Assembly: GCA_964540165.1 (NCBI GenBank)
Contig: CAZILU010000025.1
Location: 1 to 28,470 of the forward strand
Length of the DNA stretch: 28,470 bases
Source of the DNA: Mariniphaga sp964540165
Lineage (GTDB): Bacteria; Bacteroidota; Bacteroidia; Bacteroidales; Prolixibacteraceae
Direction of reading: 5' to 3'
The notes below the pieces were generated by a model. It worked only from the letters and a program-made list of their open reading frames with translations, was not told the origin of the DNA and searched no databases. Position numbers and translations under genes: made by a program. This document shows, one piece after another, positions 1 to 6,963 of the stretch (its first letter is position 1; every line of letters starts with the position of its first letter).

Positions 1-2
1 AG

Positions 3-36
3 ATGAAACGAGTATGTCGTTTTATGACACAAACGA
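3..36. repeat. Nested inverted repeat upstream of the cytochrome operon
   Basis: Positions 3-11 pair with 17-25 (9 bp, one G-T wobble, 5-base loop). The second arm (TCGTTT, 17-22) can instead pair with AAACGA at 31-36, so two mutually exclusive hairpins are possible. There is no T-run after either hairpin, so a terminator is not clear. It may be the end of an upstream transcript or a protein-binding site; nothing in the window decides. Confidence 0.3.
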
Positions 37-42
37 ATTTAA

Positions 43-63
43 TTAAAAATTAAAAATTAAAAA
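43..63. repeat. Three perfect TTAAAAA heptamers
   Basis: Three contiguous copies of TTAAAAA lie in the AT-rich leader before the octaheme cytochrome gene. The whole stretch 1-280 is AT-rich and holds no convincing gene; I saw no clean TAnnTTTG promoter in it. The repeat may mark a bent or phase-variable spacer, but it is short and could be drift. Confidence 0.5.
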
Positions 64-280
64 TGGGATGAAGCGGGGTCAATTTCTTTAGAATCAATCT
101 ATATAAACAATTCTGCTGAAAAACATCAATTGATCTAATTTTCTCTGTATCAAAAAAATGTAATATTGTTTGTCTTTCAGATGTTGTTTGGTGAAATATC
201 TCATTATTGCCATATCTATATAATTGGATATTTTTGATGGGAGATTTAAGAACAATGAATGGTGAAATAAACAGGTAGCA

Positions 281-1894
281 ATGATACGGACCATAATTTC
301 AGTAGTGCTTTTTTTTATCGCTGTGGTTGTGTTGATCAATCTATTCCATACGAACGATGATTATTACAATCTGAAGCTGGAGGAGTTGAAGCAGGAATAT
401 GCTATTAAGCCGGTTTCGTCGATCGATCACCGCAAGCTGCCGCAGTTACAGCGGGAGTTTGCCACCCCGCAGGAGGTAACCGAGACCTGCAATGAGTGTC
501 ATACCGAGCGTCATAAGGAGGTGATGGCTTCGGCCCACTGGAACTGGGAGCGGGTATCATACATTGAAGGGCGTGGAGTCTCGGCTGCAGGTAAGAAGAA
601 TGTGTTGAATAACTTCTGTCTGGGTGCCCAGTCGAATGAGCTGGCCTGTGCCGCCTGTCACATTGGTTTTGGCATGACCAACGACCGGTTCGATTTTGAG
701 AATGCCCGGAATGTCGATTGCATGGTGTGTCACGACAACAGCGATGCGTACCATAAGGGCTCATCGATGGCCGGTTATCCCGACCGTACCGTTAACCTCA
801 CGGAGGTGGCGCAGAGCGTTGGCAAGCCGCAGAAGATCAACTGCGGGAGCTGTCACTTCTTCAGCGGGGGAGGGAACAATGTGAAGCATGGCGATCTGGA
901 GGTTGCCCAGCTGGCGTGCGACCGGGAGGTGGATGTGCATATGGCGGCCAATGGCATGGATATGTCGTGTGTGGCCTGCCATACGGCCGAGAACCATCAG
1001 ATCAAAGGACGGCTCTACTCCGTATCGTCTGAGAACTCCAATCGCGCCACCTGTGAGCAGTGCCATACCGGAACCCCTCATTTTGATGATATTTTGAACC
1101 GGCACAACGCCAAAGTGGCCTGTCAGACCTGCCACATACCCGTTTATGCCAAGGTGAATCCCACCAAGATGGCCTGGCACTGGTCGGAGGCCGGAAAACT
1201 GCGGGAAGGAGAGCCTTATACTGAGTTTAGCGCCGACAGTACGCAGGAGTATCAGAGCATCAAAGGAACGTTCGTGTGGGCAAAGAATGTAAAACCCGAT
1301 TATCTGTGGTTTAATGGTACGGCCGATCACTACATCCTCGGCGACACCATCCGGTCGGTCCCGGTACAGATGAACACCCTGTTCGGATCGCACGACGACC
1401 GGGAGTCGAAGATCTACCCGGTGAAGATCCACCGCGGGGATCAGATCTACGATACGAAACATAACATTTTGATTCAGCCCAAGCTCTTTGCCGAGCAGAA
1501 GGGCGACAGCGCCTACTGGAAGGATTTTGACTGGACGACCGCTGCTGCAGCGGGAATGGAGCGTGTGGGGCTGCCGTTCAGTGGTGAGTTTGCATTTGCT
1601 GAAACGGAGATGTACTGGCCGGTGAACCATATGGTGGCACCGAAAGATCAGACCGTGGGTTGTGCCGAGTGTCATACGCGCGGCAGTGACGGCCGACTGG
1701 CTTCTCTTTCGGGATTTTACCTGCCGGGCCGGGATTTTGATAAGCGACTCGACTCCCTCGGTCTGATCCTTTTCCTGGGAGCCCTGGGGGCAGTGCTGAT
1801 GCATGCGGCCCTGCGGGTGGTGGTGGCGGTCAGAAACCGGGAGTATGATGCCGAGGTGATCGATTATGACAATGAGAACAACATAACAACCTGA
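281..1894 (+). CDS. Octaheme c-type cytochrome, tetrathionate reductase (OTR) family
   Basis: A 537-residue protein with eight CxxCH heme sites, the Cys pairs starting at residues 70, 123, 147, 188, 230, 258, 281 and 461. The wide gap before the last site and the overall length fit the octaheme tetrathionate reductase family. Residues 3-22 form an N-terminal membrane anchor or uncleaved signal. Residues 493-517 form a second hydrophobic helix followed by a short acidic tail, so the heme domain is probably periplasmic and anchored at both ends. The characterised Shewanella OTR reduces tetrathionate, nitrite and hydroxylamine in vitro and uses a lysine-ligated active-site heme. All eight sites here are CxxCH; Lys159, just after the third site, is a candidate distal ligand by position only. 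The downstream cytochrome b gene follows directly, so the pair probably takes electrons from quinol. The true substrate is unproven. The ATG at 281 follows a short purine-rich stretch. Confidence 0.85.
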   Translation: MIRTIISVVLFFIAVVVLINLFHTNDDYYNLKLEELKQEYAIKPVSSIDHRKLPQLQREFATPQEVTETCNECHTERHKEVMASAHWNWERVSYIEGRGVSAAGKKNVLNNFCLGAQSNELACAACHIGFGMTNDRFDFENARNVDCMVCHDNSDAYHKGSSMAGYPDRTVNLTEVAQSVGKPQKINCGSCHFFSGGGNNVKHGDLEVAQLACDREVDVHMAANGMDMSCVACHTAENHQIKGRLYSVSSENSNRATCEQCHTGTPHFDDILNRHNAKVACQTCHIPVYAKVNPTKMAWHWSEAGKLREGEPYTEFSADSTQEYQSIKGTFVWAKNVKPDYLWFNGTADHYILGDTIRSVPVQMNTLFGSHDDRESKIYPVKIHRGDQIYDTKHNILIQPKLFAEQKGDSAYWKDFDWTTAAAAGMERVGLPFSGEFAFAETEMYWPVNHMVAPKDQTVGCAECHTRGSDGRLASLSGFYLPGRDFDKRLDSLGLILFLGALGAVLMHAALRVVVAVRNREYDAEVIDYDNENNITT

Positions 1895-1897
1895 GTG

Positions 1898-2593
1898 ATG
1901 AGACAAAAAGTATATGTTTATAAAGGATTCGAACGGTTTTGGCACTGGGCCCAGGCGCTGTTGATCATCTTCCTGGCATTGACGGGATTTGAGGTGCACG
2001 GCACGTTTCATATCCTGGGATTTGAACACGCTGCACGGTTCCATAGGGTGGCATCGTGGATGCTGGTGGGACTGGTTATCTTCGCTATCTTCTGGCACCT
2101 GGTGACGGGTGAGTGGCGGCAGTATATACCGACCACCCGCAAGCTCGCCGACCAGATCCGCTTTTACAGCATCGGTATGTTTCGTGGGGAGAAGCACCCG
2201 ACGAACAAGACGGAGGTGCGGAAACTGAACCCGCTGCAGCGATTGGTTTACCTGGGATTCAAGCTCGTGCTGGTACCGGTGACGGTCATCTCGGGCATCC
2301 TCTATATGTTTCATAAAACGATCGACCGGAACGATGTGGTGGTGATCAGCGATATCCCCCTGGAGAGCATCGCTTTCTGGCATACCCTCGGCGCCATCCT
2401 GCTGATGGTATTCCTGGTGGTGCATGTCTATATGACCACTACTGGCCATACACCTACCTCCAATATCCAGGCGATGGTCACCGGGTACGAAGATCTGGAA
2501 GTGGAAGGAGGAGATGAGAAATTGGGTGCATATGGCAGCGGTACTAAGGAAAGTACAGGAGAGAATCCTTCAACAGTTGCCGGTAAGAGCTAA
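1898..2593 (+). CDS. Cytochrome b561-type membrane subunit, partner of the octaheme cytochrome
   Basis: About 231 residues with four predicted membrane helices and paired histidines (FWHWA near residue 16, FWHLV near 66, FWHT and VVHVY in the last helix). These fit di-heme cytochrome b of the thiosulfate reductase/cytochrome b561 type, which passes quinol electrons to periplasmic cytochromes. The gene starts right at the end of the octaheme gene. A GTG at 1895 abuts the previous stop and an in-frame ATG follows at 1898; I prefer the ATG. The C-terminal tail after the last helix is polar (rich in Gly, Glu, Ser, Thr). Its last 17 codons, including the stop, are duplicated immediately downstream (see the repeat at 2543-2644). 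Confidence 0.8.
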   Translation: MRQKVYVYKGFERFWHWAQALLIIFLALTGFEVHGTFHILGFEHAARFHRVASWMLVGLVIFAIFWHLVTGEWRQYIPTTRKLADQIRFYSIGMFRGEKHPTNKTEVRKLNPLQRLVYLGFKLVLVPVTVISGILYMFHKTIDRNDVVVISDIPLESIAFWHTLGAILLMVFLVVHVYMTTTGHTPTSNIQAMVTGYEDLEVEGGDEKLGAYGSGTKESTGENPSTVAGKS

Positions 2594-2644
2594 ACTGGGG
2601 AAGCTATCGTAGAGAATTCTTTAAGGACGGCCGGTAAGAGCTGA
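2543..2644 (+). repeat. Tandem 51-bp duplication spanning the cytochrome b stop codon
   Basis: Positions 2543-2593 (the last 17 codons of the cytochrome b gene) and 2594-2644 align without gaps at about 36 of 51 positions by hand count. The best-conserved part is the end, reading AGKS-stop in both copies (TAA in the first, TGA in the second). The second copy keeps the same frame but lies beyond the stop, so it is not normally translated. It looks like an old tandem duplication of the 3' end that has drifted. Confidence 0.7.
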
Positions 2645-2889
2645 AGAGCAGAACTCCGGGAGCGAATGATCAAACGGTCATCTTAAGAAATGGCACCCTG
2701 GAAGGGGAGAAAGCGAATGTTTATGCAAAATGGGCAATAGAGGTTACTGATAGGTGCTATCTGGCTGACAGTAGAAAAAAGACGAATCGTACTGAATTGT
2801 GCCAGATCTCAGAGCCTATACGGAGTTTAATAAAGAAAGCGAGTTGTGATAAGTTAATAGATTCATAGATAAATACAAAATTCAAAAGG
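2645..2889 (+). other. Intergenic stretch with no convincing gene
   Basis: This gap between the cytochrome b and transporter genes has a frame open for about 75 codons (roughly 2638-2867), but with no ATG start and no family I recognise. I saw no TAnnTTTG promoter motif or strong hairpin. It may hold gene remnants or the leader of the transporter operon. Confidence 0.5.
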
Positions 2890-3426
2890 ATGAACAGAGA
2901 TGCAATAGCGAAACCCAAACCGTATATGAATCCCTATTTAGCGGGATTTCTGCTGGGGCTGGTGCTGCTGGCAACGATTTACATAACCGGTCGGGGACTG
3001 GGAGCCAGCGGGGCCTTTAAGAGTGTTGTGATTGCCACGGTAGAGCAGGTGGCTCCGGCACATGCGGAGAACACGGCTTTTTATTCGGATTTCAAAGCCG
3101 ATAATCCGGAAGGCCCCTGGAAGAACTTCCTGGTCTTTGAGGTGATCGGTGTCCTGGTAGGCGCCTTCTTTTCGGGGATTATTGCCAATCGCTCCGGACT
3201 GAAACTGGAGAAGGGGCCGCGAGTGACCAACGGTGTGCGTATTGTCGGGGCAGTCATTGGTGGGGCACTTTTTGGATACGGTTCGCAACTGGGACGGGGA
3301 TGCACCAGCGGATCGGCTCTTAGCGGCATGGGTGTTCTCTCCCTGGGCGGGATTCTCACCATGCTGGCCATTTTTGGCGGAGCGTATGCCCTGGCCTGGT
3401 TTTTTCGTAAACTCTGGATAAAATAG
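2890..3426 (+). CDS. YeeE/YedE family sulfur-compound transporter, first half
   Basis: A 178-residue membrane protein with about five hydrophobic segments (roughly residues 16-36, 40-55, 79-100, 113-133 and 145-172). It carries the family signature GRGCTSG with Cys138. YeeE/YedE proteins such as TsuA move thiosulfate or related sulfur compounds through a path lined by conserved cysteines. Full-length TsuA has two such halves in one chain of about 350 residues; here the halves are separate genes, since the next gene (8 bp downstream) supplies the other half. Split pairs of this kind are known in the family. The neighbouring octaheme cytochrome supports a role in sulfur oxyanion metabolism, though the exact substrate is inferred. 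Confidence 0.85.
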   Translation: MNRDAIAKPKPYMNPYLAGFLLGLVLLATIYITGRGLGASGAFKSVVIATVEQVAPAHAENTAFYSDFKADNPEGPWKNFLVFEVIGVLVGAFFSGIIANRSGLKLEKGPRVTNGVRIVGAVIGGALFGYGSQLGRGCTSGSALSGMGVLSLGGILTMLAIFGGAYALAWFFRKLWIK

Positions 3427-3433
3427 TTGTGTT

Positions 3434-4630
3434 ATGGGACCATTAGTACCTTTTATCATCAGTGAAGAGTTTAGCCTGGTCATTGCCTTCTTCCTCGGCA
3501 TTGGGTTCGGTTTTATCCTGGAGCAGGCGGGGTTCTCCTCGACCAAGAAGCTGGTCGGCCTCTTTTACGGCTACGATTTTACCGTGTTACGGGTGTTTTT
3601 TACCGCCGGTGTGACGGCCATGGCTGGTGTGTTGTTGCTGAATCACTACGGACTGCTTGACATGCAGGTGATCTATGTGAATCCGACCTTTCTGAAGTCG
3701 GCCCTGCTGGGTGGTGTGATCATGGGAGCGGGATTTATCATCGGCGGGTTTTGTCCGGGAACGAGCGTCTGCGCCCTCGCCATCGGCAAGCTCGATGCCC
3801 TCGCTTTTGTGGCCGGCGCCATTCTCGGGGTGTGGGGCTTTATCGAGTCGTTCCCTATGATTGAAGAGCTATACAATGCCAACGATATGGGACAGGTGCG
3901 TATCTCCGATTACCTGGGTATGTCGCATGTGGCATTTGGCTTTCTGTTGGCGCTGATGGCCGTGGGAGCCTTCGTTGCTACCTGGTTTATTGAGAACCGG
4001 GTGAACGGCCGGCCATCACAGATCGGGCCGGCTTTGAGAAACCGGTATGCCCTGGCTGCCGCTGCCCTGTTTGTCGTGTTGGGAGTGGTTGCCTTTCTGC
4101 CGGGGAAGCAGGATGTTATCAATATGCGGATTGCCGAAGCAAAACGGCAGCAGAGCTGCGTGTTTAAGGAGATCCCCGCTGATAAGCTGGCCAACGAGAT
4201 TGCCAATAACTACTATACCCTTAATATCATCGATGTGCGGTCGCCGGAAGCATTTGAAGCATACCACATCCCCATGGCCATCAACGTGCCGTTCGACCGG
4301 ATGATGGAGCGGCAGTATGAACCGCTTTTCAGGCAACGGCTCAAGACCAATGTTTTTTATGCCGACAGCGATACACTGGTGCGGATGGCCTGTCTGAAGG
4401 CGAAGTACATCGGGAAATCGGAAAATGTGATTTTACGTGAATCGGTCGATCAGTTCCGGGCGATGTTTATAGGGCTGGAGCACCCCCCGGCCGATGTGTC
4501 CAAAACCGAGCACGAGACCTACCATTTTCGCAACTCGGCAGCGATGAAGATGGAGAGCCTGGCCAACTCACTTAAGAATATAGGGGCCCCCGTGAAGCGG
4601 GAGGTGGTTACCGTGAAGGGCGGGTGCTGA
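3434..4630 (+). CDS. YeeE/YedE transporter second half fused to a Cys-less rhodanese domain
   Basis: A 398-residue fusion. Residues 1-225 are membrane-embedded and carry the YeeE/YedE signature GGFCPGTSVCAL (Cys107 and Cys113). Residues about 242-345 resemble a rhodanese fold: the CH2A-like IIDVRSPEAFEAYHIP is at 265-280 and the strand NVFYADSD at 306-313. In active rhodaneses the residue after that strand is the persulfide-forming Cys; here it is Ala310. A Cys at 320 lies in the following helix. The chain ends in GGC, giving a terminal Cys398 on a polar tail of about 50 residues. Rhodanese domains normally carry sulfur as a persulfide, so this one may be a binding or regulatory module, or may use Cys320 or Cys398 instead. 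It starts 8 bp after its partner and is surely co-transcribed with it. Confidence 0.85.
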   Translation: MGPLVPFIISEEFSLVIAFFLGIGFGFILEQAGFSSTKKLVGLFYGYDFTVLRVFFTAGVTAMAGVLLLNHYGLLDMQVIYVNPTFLKSALLGGVIMGAGFIIGGFCPGTSVCALAIGKLDALAFVAGAILGVWGFIESFPMIEELYNANDMGQVRISDYLGMSHVAFGFLLALMAVGAFVATWFIENRVNGRPSQIGPALRNRYALAAAALFVVLGVVAFLPGKQDVINMRIAEAKRQQSCVFKEIPADKLANEIANNYYTLNIIDVRSPEAFEAYHIPMAINVPFDRMMERQYEPLFRQRLKTNVFYADSDTLVRMACLKAKYIGKSENVILRESVDQFRAMFIGLEHPPADVSKTEHETYHFRNSAAMKMESLANSLKNIGAPVKREVVTVKGGC

Positions 4631-4639
4631 AGTATTATT

Positions 4640-4661
4640 CCCCTCTTCCCCGGAAGAGGGG
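4640..4661 (+). terminator. Strong GC-rich hairpin ending the sulfur operon
   Basis: A perfect 10-bp inverted repeat (CCCCTCTTCC / GGAAGAGGGG) with a 2-base centre starts 10 bases after the stop of the rhodanese fusion gene. It is followed by T-rich but interrupted sequence (TTTTGCTTTTC) about ten bases later. This is a likely transcription terminator or mRNA-stabilising hairpin; the missing continuous T-run lowers certainty. Confidence 0.6.
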
Positions 4662-4670
4662 AGAAGGACT

Positions 4671-4700
4671 TTTGCTTTTCGATCTTTTTGGATACTTTTG
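4671..4700 (+). promoter_or_regulatory. Bacteroidota-type promoter for the response regulator
   Basis: TTTG at 4671-4674 is followed after 18 bases by TACTTTTG at 4693-4700, a perfect match to the TAnnTTTG -7 element used by the Bacteroidota housekeeping sigma factor. The spacing is close to the usual 19-21. It ends 23 bases before the regulator's ATG and lies just after the hairpin, so the regulator probably has its own promoter. Confidence 0.6.
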
Positions 4701-4723
4701 TTCGGAACAAAAAATGAGATTCT

Positions 4724-5887
4724 ATGTCAAAAATTTTGGTGATCGATGACGAACGGAGTATTCGCAATACGCTGAAAGATATACTGGAGTATGAGAAGTA
4801 CGAGGTGGATTTGGCCGAAGACGGAAAGAAGGGACTGGAGATGGTGAAACAGGCCGAGTACGACATTGTGCTTTGTGACATCAAGATGCCGGGAATGGAT
4901 GGCATTGAAGTGTTGGAACAGCTGGTCCCGCTGGCTCCCGATACGCCGGTGGTGATGATTTCAGGTCATGGAAATATCGATACAGCTGTCGATTCGATCA
5001 AAAAGGGAGCTTACGATTTTATTGAGAAACCGCTCGATCTGAACCGGTTGCTCATTACCATCCGTAATGCGATGGATAAATCGACCCTGGTGAATGAGAC
5101 GAAGATCCTGAAAAAGAAGGTGAGCAAGAAGTTCGAGATCGTTGGCGAGTCGCCGGCCATTCTCAAGGTGATCGGGATGGCCGACCGGGTTGCACCGACC
5201 GATGCCCGGGTGCTGATCACCGGTGCCAACGGTACCGGGAAGGAGCTGGTGGCCCGACGCATCCACGACCAGAGCAATCGCTCGGGGGGCCCTTTTGTCG
5301 AGGTAAACTGTGCAGCCATCCCCTCTGAGCTGATTGAGAGTGAGCTCTTCGGCCACGAAAAGGGGGCCTTCACCTCCGCGGTGAAGCAGCGGATGGGGAA
5401 GTTTGAGCAGGCCAATGGAGGCACTCTCTTTTTAGATGAGATCGGCGATATGAGCCTGTCGGCGCAGGCTAAGGTGCTGCGTGCGCTGCAGGAGAGTGTG
5501 ATTTCGCGGGTAGGCGGCGACAAGCACATCAAAGTGGATGTGCGGGTAGTAGCGGCTACCAACAAGAATATATCACAGGAGATTGAGGCGGGACGGTTTC
5601 GTGAGGACCTCTACCACCGGCTGAGTGTAATCCTGATCCATGTGCCGCCACTGAATGAGCGGTTAGAGGATATTCCCCTGCTGGCAAGCCATTTTATCCA
5701 TGCCATATGTAATGAATACGGGATGCCCGAAAAGACGATCACTGCCGATGCTATTAAGTCGCTGCAAGAGGTCACCTGGACAGGCAACATCCGTGAGTTC
5801 CGGAATGTGATCGAGCGGCTGATTATCCTCTGCGATAAAAAGATTACCGGAGCCGATGTTCAGAAATATGCTGCTCCGTTGAAGTAG
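4724..5887 (+). CDS. Sigma-54 activator-type response regulator lacking a DNA-binding domain
   Basis: A 387-residue protein. Residues 1-120 are a receiver domain with acidic pocket Asp8/Asp9, phospho-acceptor Asp52, Ser80 and Lys102. Residues about 137-375 are an AAA+ domain with Walker A GANGTGKE (167-174), Walker B LFLDEIGD (235-242), arginine-finger region FREDLYHRL (292-300) and WTGNIRE (352-358). The sigma-54 contact loop reads GAFTSA (214-219) instead of GAFTGA. The protein ends about 30 residues after the AAA+ domain, where NtrC-type proteins carry a Fis-like helix-turn-helix (usual length about 450-470). The next gene starts on the other strand 5 bases later, so no missing domain is left in the DNA. 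It probably acts from solution or through a partner, as Helicobacter FlgR does. No histidine kinase is in the window. Confidence 0.9.
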   Translation: MSKILVIDDERSIRNTLKDILEYEKYEVDLAEDGKKGLEMVKQAEYDIVLCDIKMPGMDGIEVLEQLVPLAPDTPVVMISGHGNIDTAVDSIKKGAYDFIEKPLDLNRLLITIRNAMDKSTLVNETKILKKKVSKKFEIVGESPAILKVIGMADRVAPTDARVLITGANGTGKELVARRIHDQSNRSGGPFVEVNCAAIPSELIESELFGHEKGAFTSAVKQRMGKFEQANGGTLFLDEIGDMSLSAQAKVLRALQESVISRVGGDKHIKVDVRVVAATNKNISQEIEAGRFREDLYHRLSVILIHVPPLNERLEDIPLLASHFIHAICNEYGMPEKTITADAIKSLQEVTWTGNIREFRNVIERLIILCDKKITGADVQKYAAPLK

Positions 5888-5897
5888 ATCTGCTACT
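5883..5897. terminator. Small hairpin between convergent genes
   Basis: AGTAG and CTACT form a 5-bp stem around a 5-base loop that covers both stop codons of the convergent genes. It is weak and AT-leaning; a bidirectional terminator is possible but not well supported. Confidence 0.2.
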
Positions 5898-6849
5898 CCG
5901 GATCTTCCCAGCTATTTTCTTTATCACGAATGTATGTCTCGATGTGCCGGTCGTATTTTACGGCATAGATATCTTTGATCGTTACAATGATCCCGGTTTC
6001 CAGAACACCGCCAAACGTGTCGTTCATGGCTGTTCCAAAGGTCTTCATCGATGGTGAGATATTCATATAAGCATTGATCAGTGGCGGTATATTCTCACCA
6101 AACTGTCTGACCGACTGTACCAGGATGCGATAATCTTCGGTGTAATCGCTACCGGTGAAGACGGCTTTCATCTCTGTTTCATTGTACCCGAACTCAACCG
6201 GATTTTTCGGATAGACCAGGTTTTCGCGGTCGCGGAAATACTTCTTGAAGAAATATTGGATCATATTTCTTGCTTCGTTGTGGAAGTGCTGGTACATGGT
6301 CACTTTTCCGAAAAAGTACTGAATTTCGGTATGATCGACGGTCAGCGCCCCTAATCCGTCCCACAGGTTGTCTAAGGCAAAGAGTGCTTTGGCTCCGGCG
6401 CGGCTCGACTGGTAGGCCGGTTGAACAAACGAGCGCCCCAGCTCCAGGGTGTGGGGGAGGTACTCTTTGATGAATTTTTCGGAGAGGTTGAAGAGGCGGG
6501 AGGTTGCCATTTGCATTTCGCCGTTTTCATCGACCGGTACCTCGGAGCAGAGCATAAAGCGGTAGCCTCCCAGGATCTCCTGTGAGTCGGGATCCCATAC
6601 AATCAATTGTTTGTAAGGGTATTCAGCAATATCGTATTTGTCGATGTCGGTCTCCCTGCCCGTGCCGCCGCCGGCATCGCGGAAGGTGATCTCCCGTAAG
6701 CGGCCAATCTCGTGCATGACCGATGGAGCGTTGTGGTGCGTGATTACGTAGATCTCGTTTCCCCCTTTATTGGTTTTGCGCAGCAACTTGTCGGGTGTCA
6801 GTTCGGCAATGATCTGTTCCTTTGGAAGTGGTGCAACAATCTGTTTCAT
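5893..6849 (-). CDS. glsB: N-acyltransferase of the OlsB/GlsB (hemolysin-like GNAT) family
   Basis: A 318-residue protein with the GNAT-like fold seen in ornithine/glycine lipid N-acyltransferases: the early segment GRLREITFRDAGGGTG, then KQLIVWDPDSQEILGGYRFM, the LELGRSFVQPAYQ motif and a long C-terminal half. OlsB-type enzymes put a 3-hydroxy fatty acid on an amino acid amine to make a lyso-aminolipid. In Bacteroides thetaiotaomicron the equivalent pair GlsB/GlsA makes glycine lipids, and this gene lies next to a PlsC-like partner. It is the second gene on the minus strand, 114 bp after that partner. The family call is firm. The glycine (rather than ornithine) substrate is inferred from the phylum, and the gene symbol depends on that. 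Confidence 0.7.
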   Translation of the reverse strand: MKQIVAPLPKEQIIAELTPDKLLRKTNKGGNEIYVITHHNAPSVMHEIGRLREITFRDAGGGTGRETDIDKYDIAEYPYKQLIVWDPDSQEILGGYRFMLCSEVPVDENGEMQMATSRLFNLSEKFIKEYLPHTLELGRSFVQPAYQSSRAGAKALFALDNLWDGLGALTVDHTEIQYFFGKVTMYQHFHNEARNMIQYFFKKYFRDRENLVYPKNPVEFGYNETEMKAVFTGSDYTEDYRILVQSVRQFGENIPPLINAYMNISPSMKTFGTAMNDTFGGVLETGIIVTIKDIYAVKYDRHIETYIRDKENSWEDPE

Positions 6850-6963
6850 TCGAATTAAATTAATTTGATTTCTTGTATCGTTCCAAATAATCTAAAGAAC
6901 CCGTGTACAATAAAAAATGGTGTGCAAAATTAAAAAAATAGCCATTCATTGTTCCCTGAACCG

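Noticed and set aside
94..339. 81-residue open frame on the minus strand upstream of the octaheme gene
   Set aside because: It runs into the 5' end of the cytochrome gene, has AT-driven composition, no start signal and no recognisable domain.
761..2449. 562-residue open frame opposite the octaheme and cytochrome b genes
   Set aside because: It is antisense to two clearly real genes with eight heme motifs and conserved membrane helices; its protein is His/Gln/Arg-rich and matches no family. It is a by-product of GC-rich codon use.
2638..2867. Open frame of about 75 codons between cytochrome b and the transporter
   Set aside because: There is no ATG, no ribosome-binding site and no family resemblance. 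Kept only as an intergenic note.
4520..4905. Possible frameshift joining the rhodanese fusion to the response regulator
   Set aside because: The two are in order on the same strand, but a hairpin and a promoter separate them and both proteins have normal ends.
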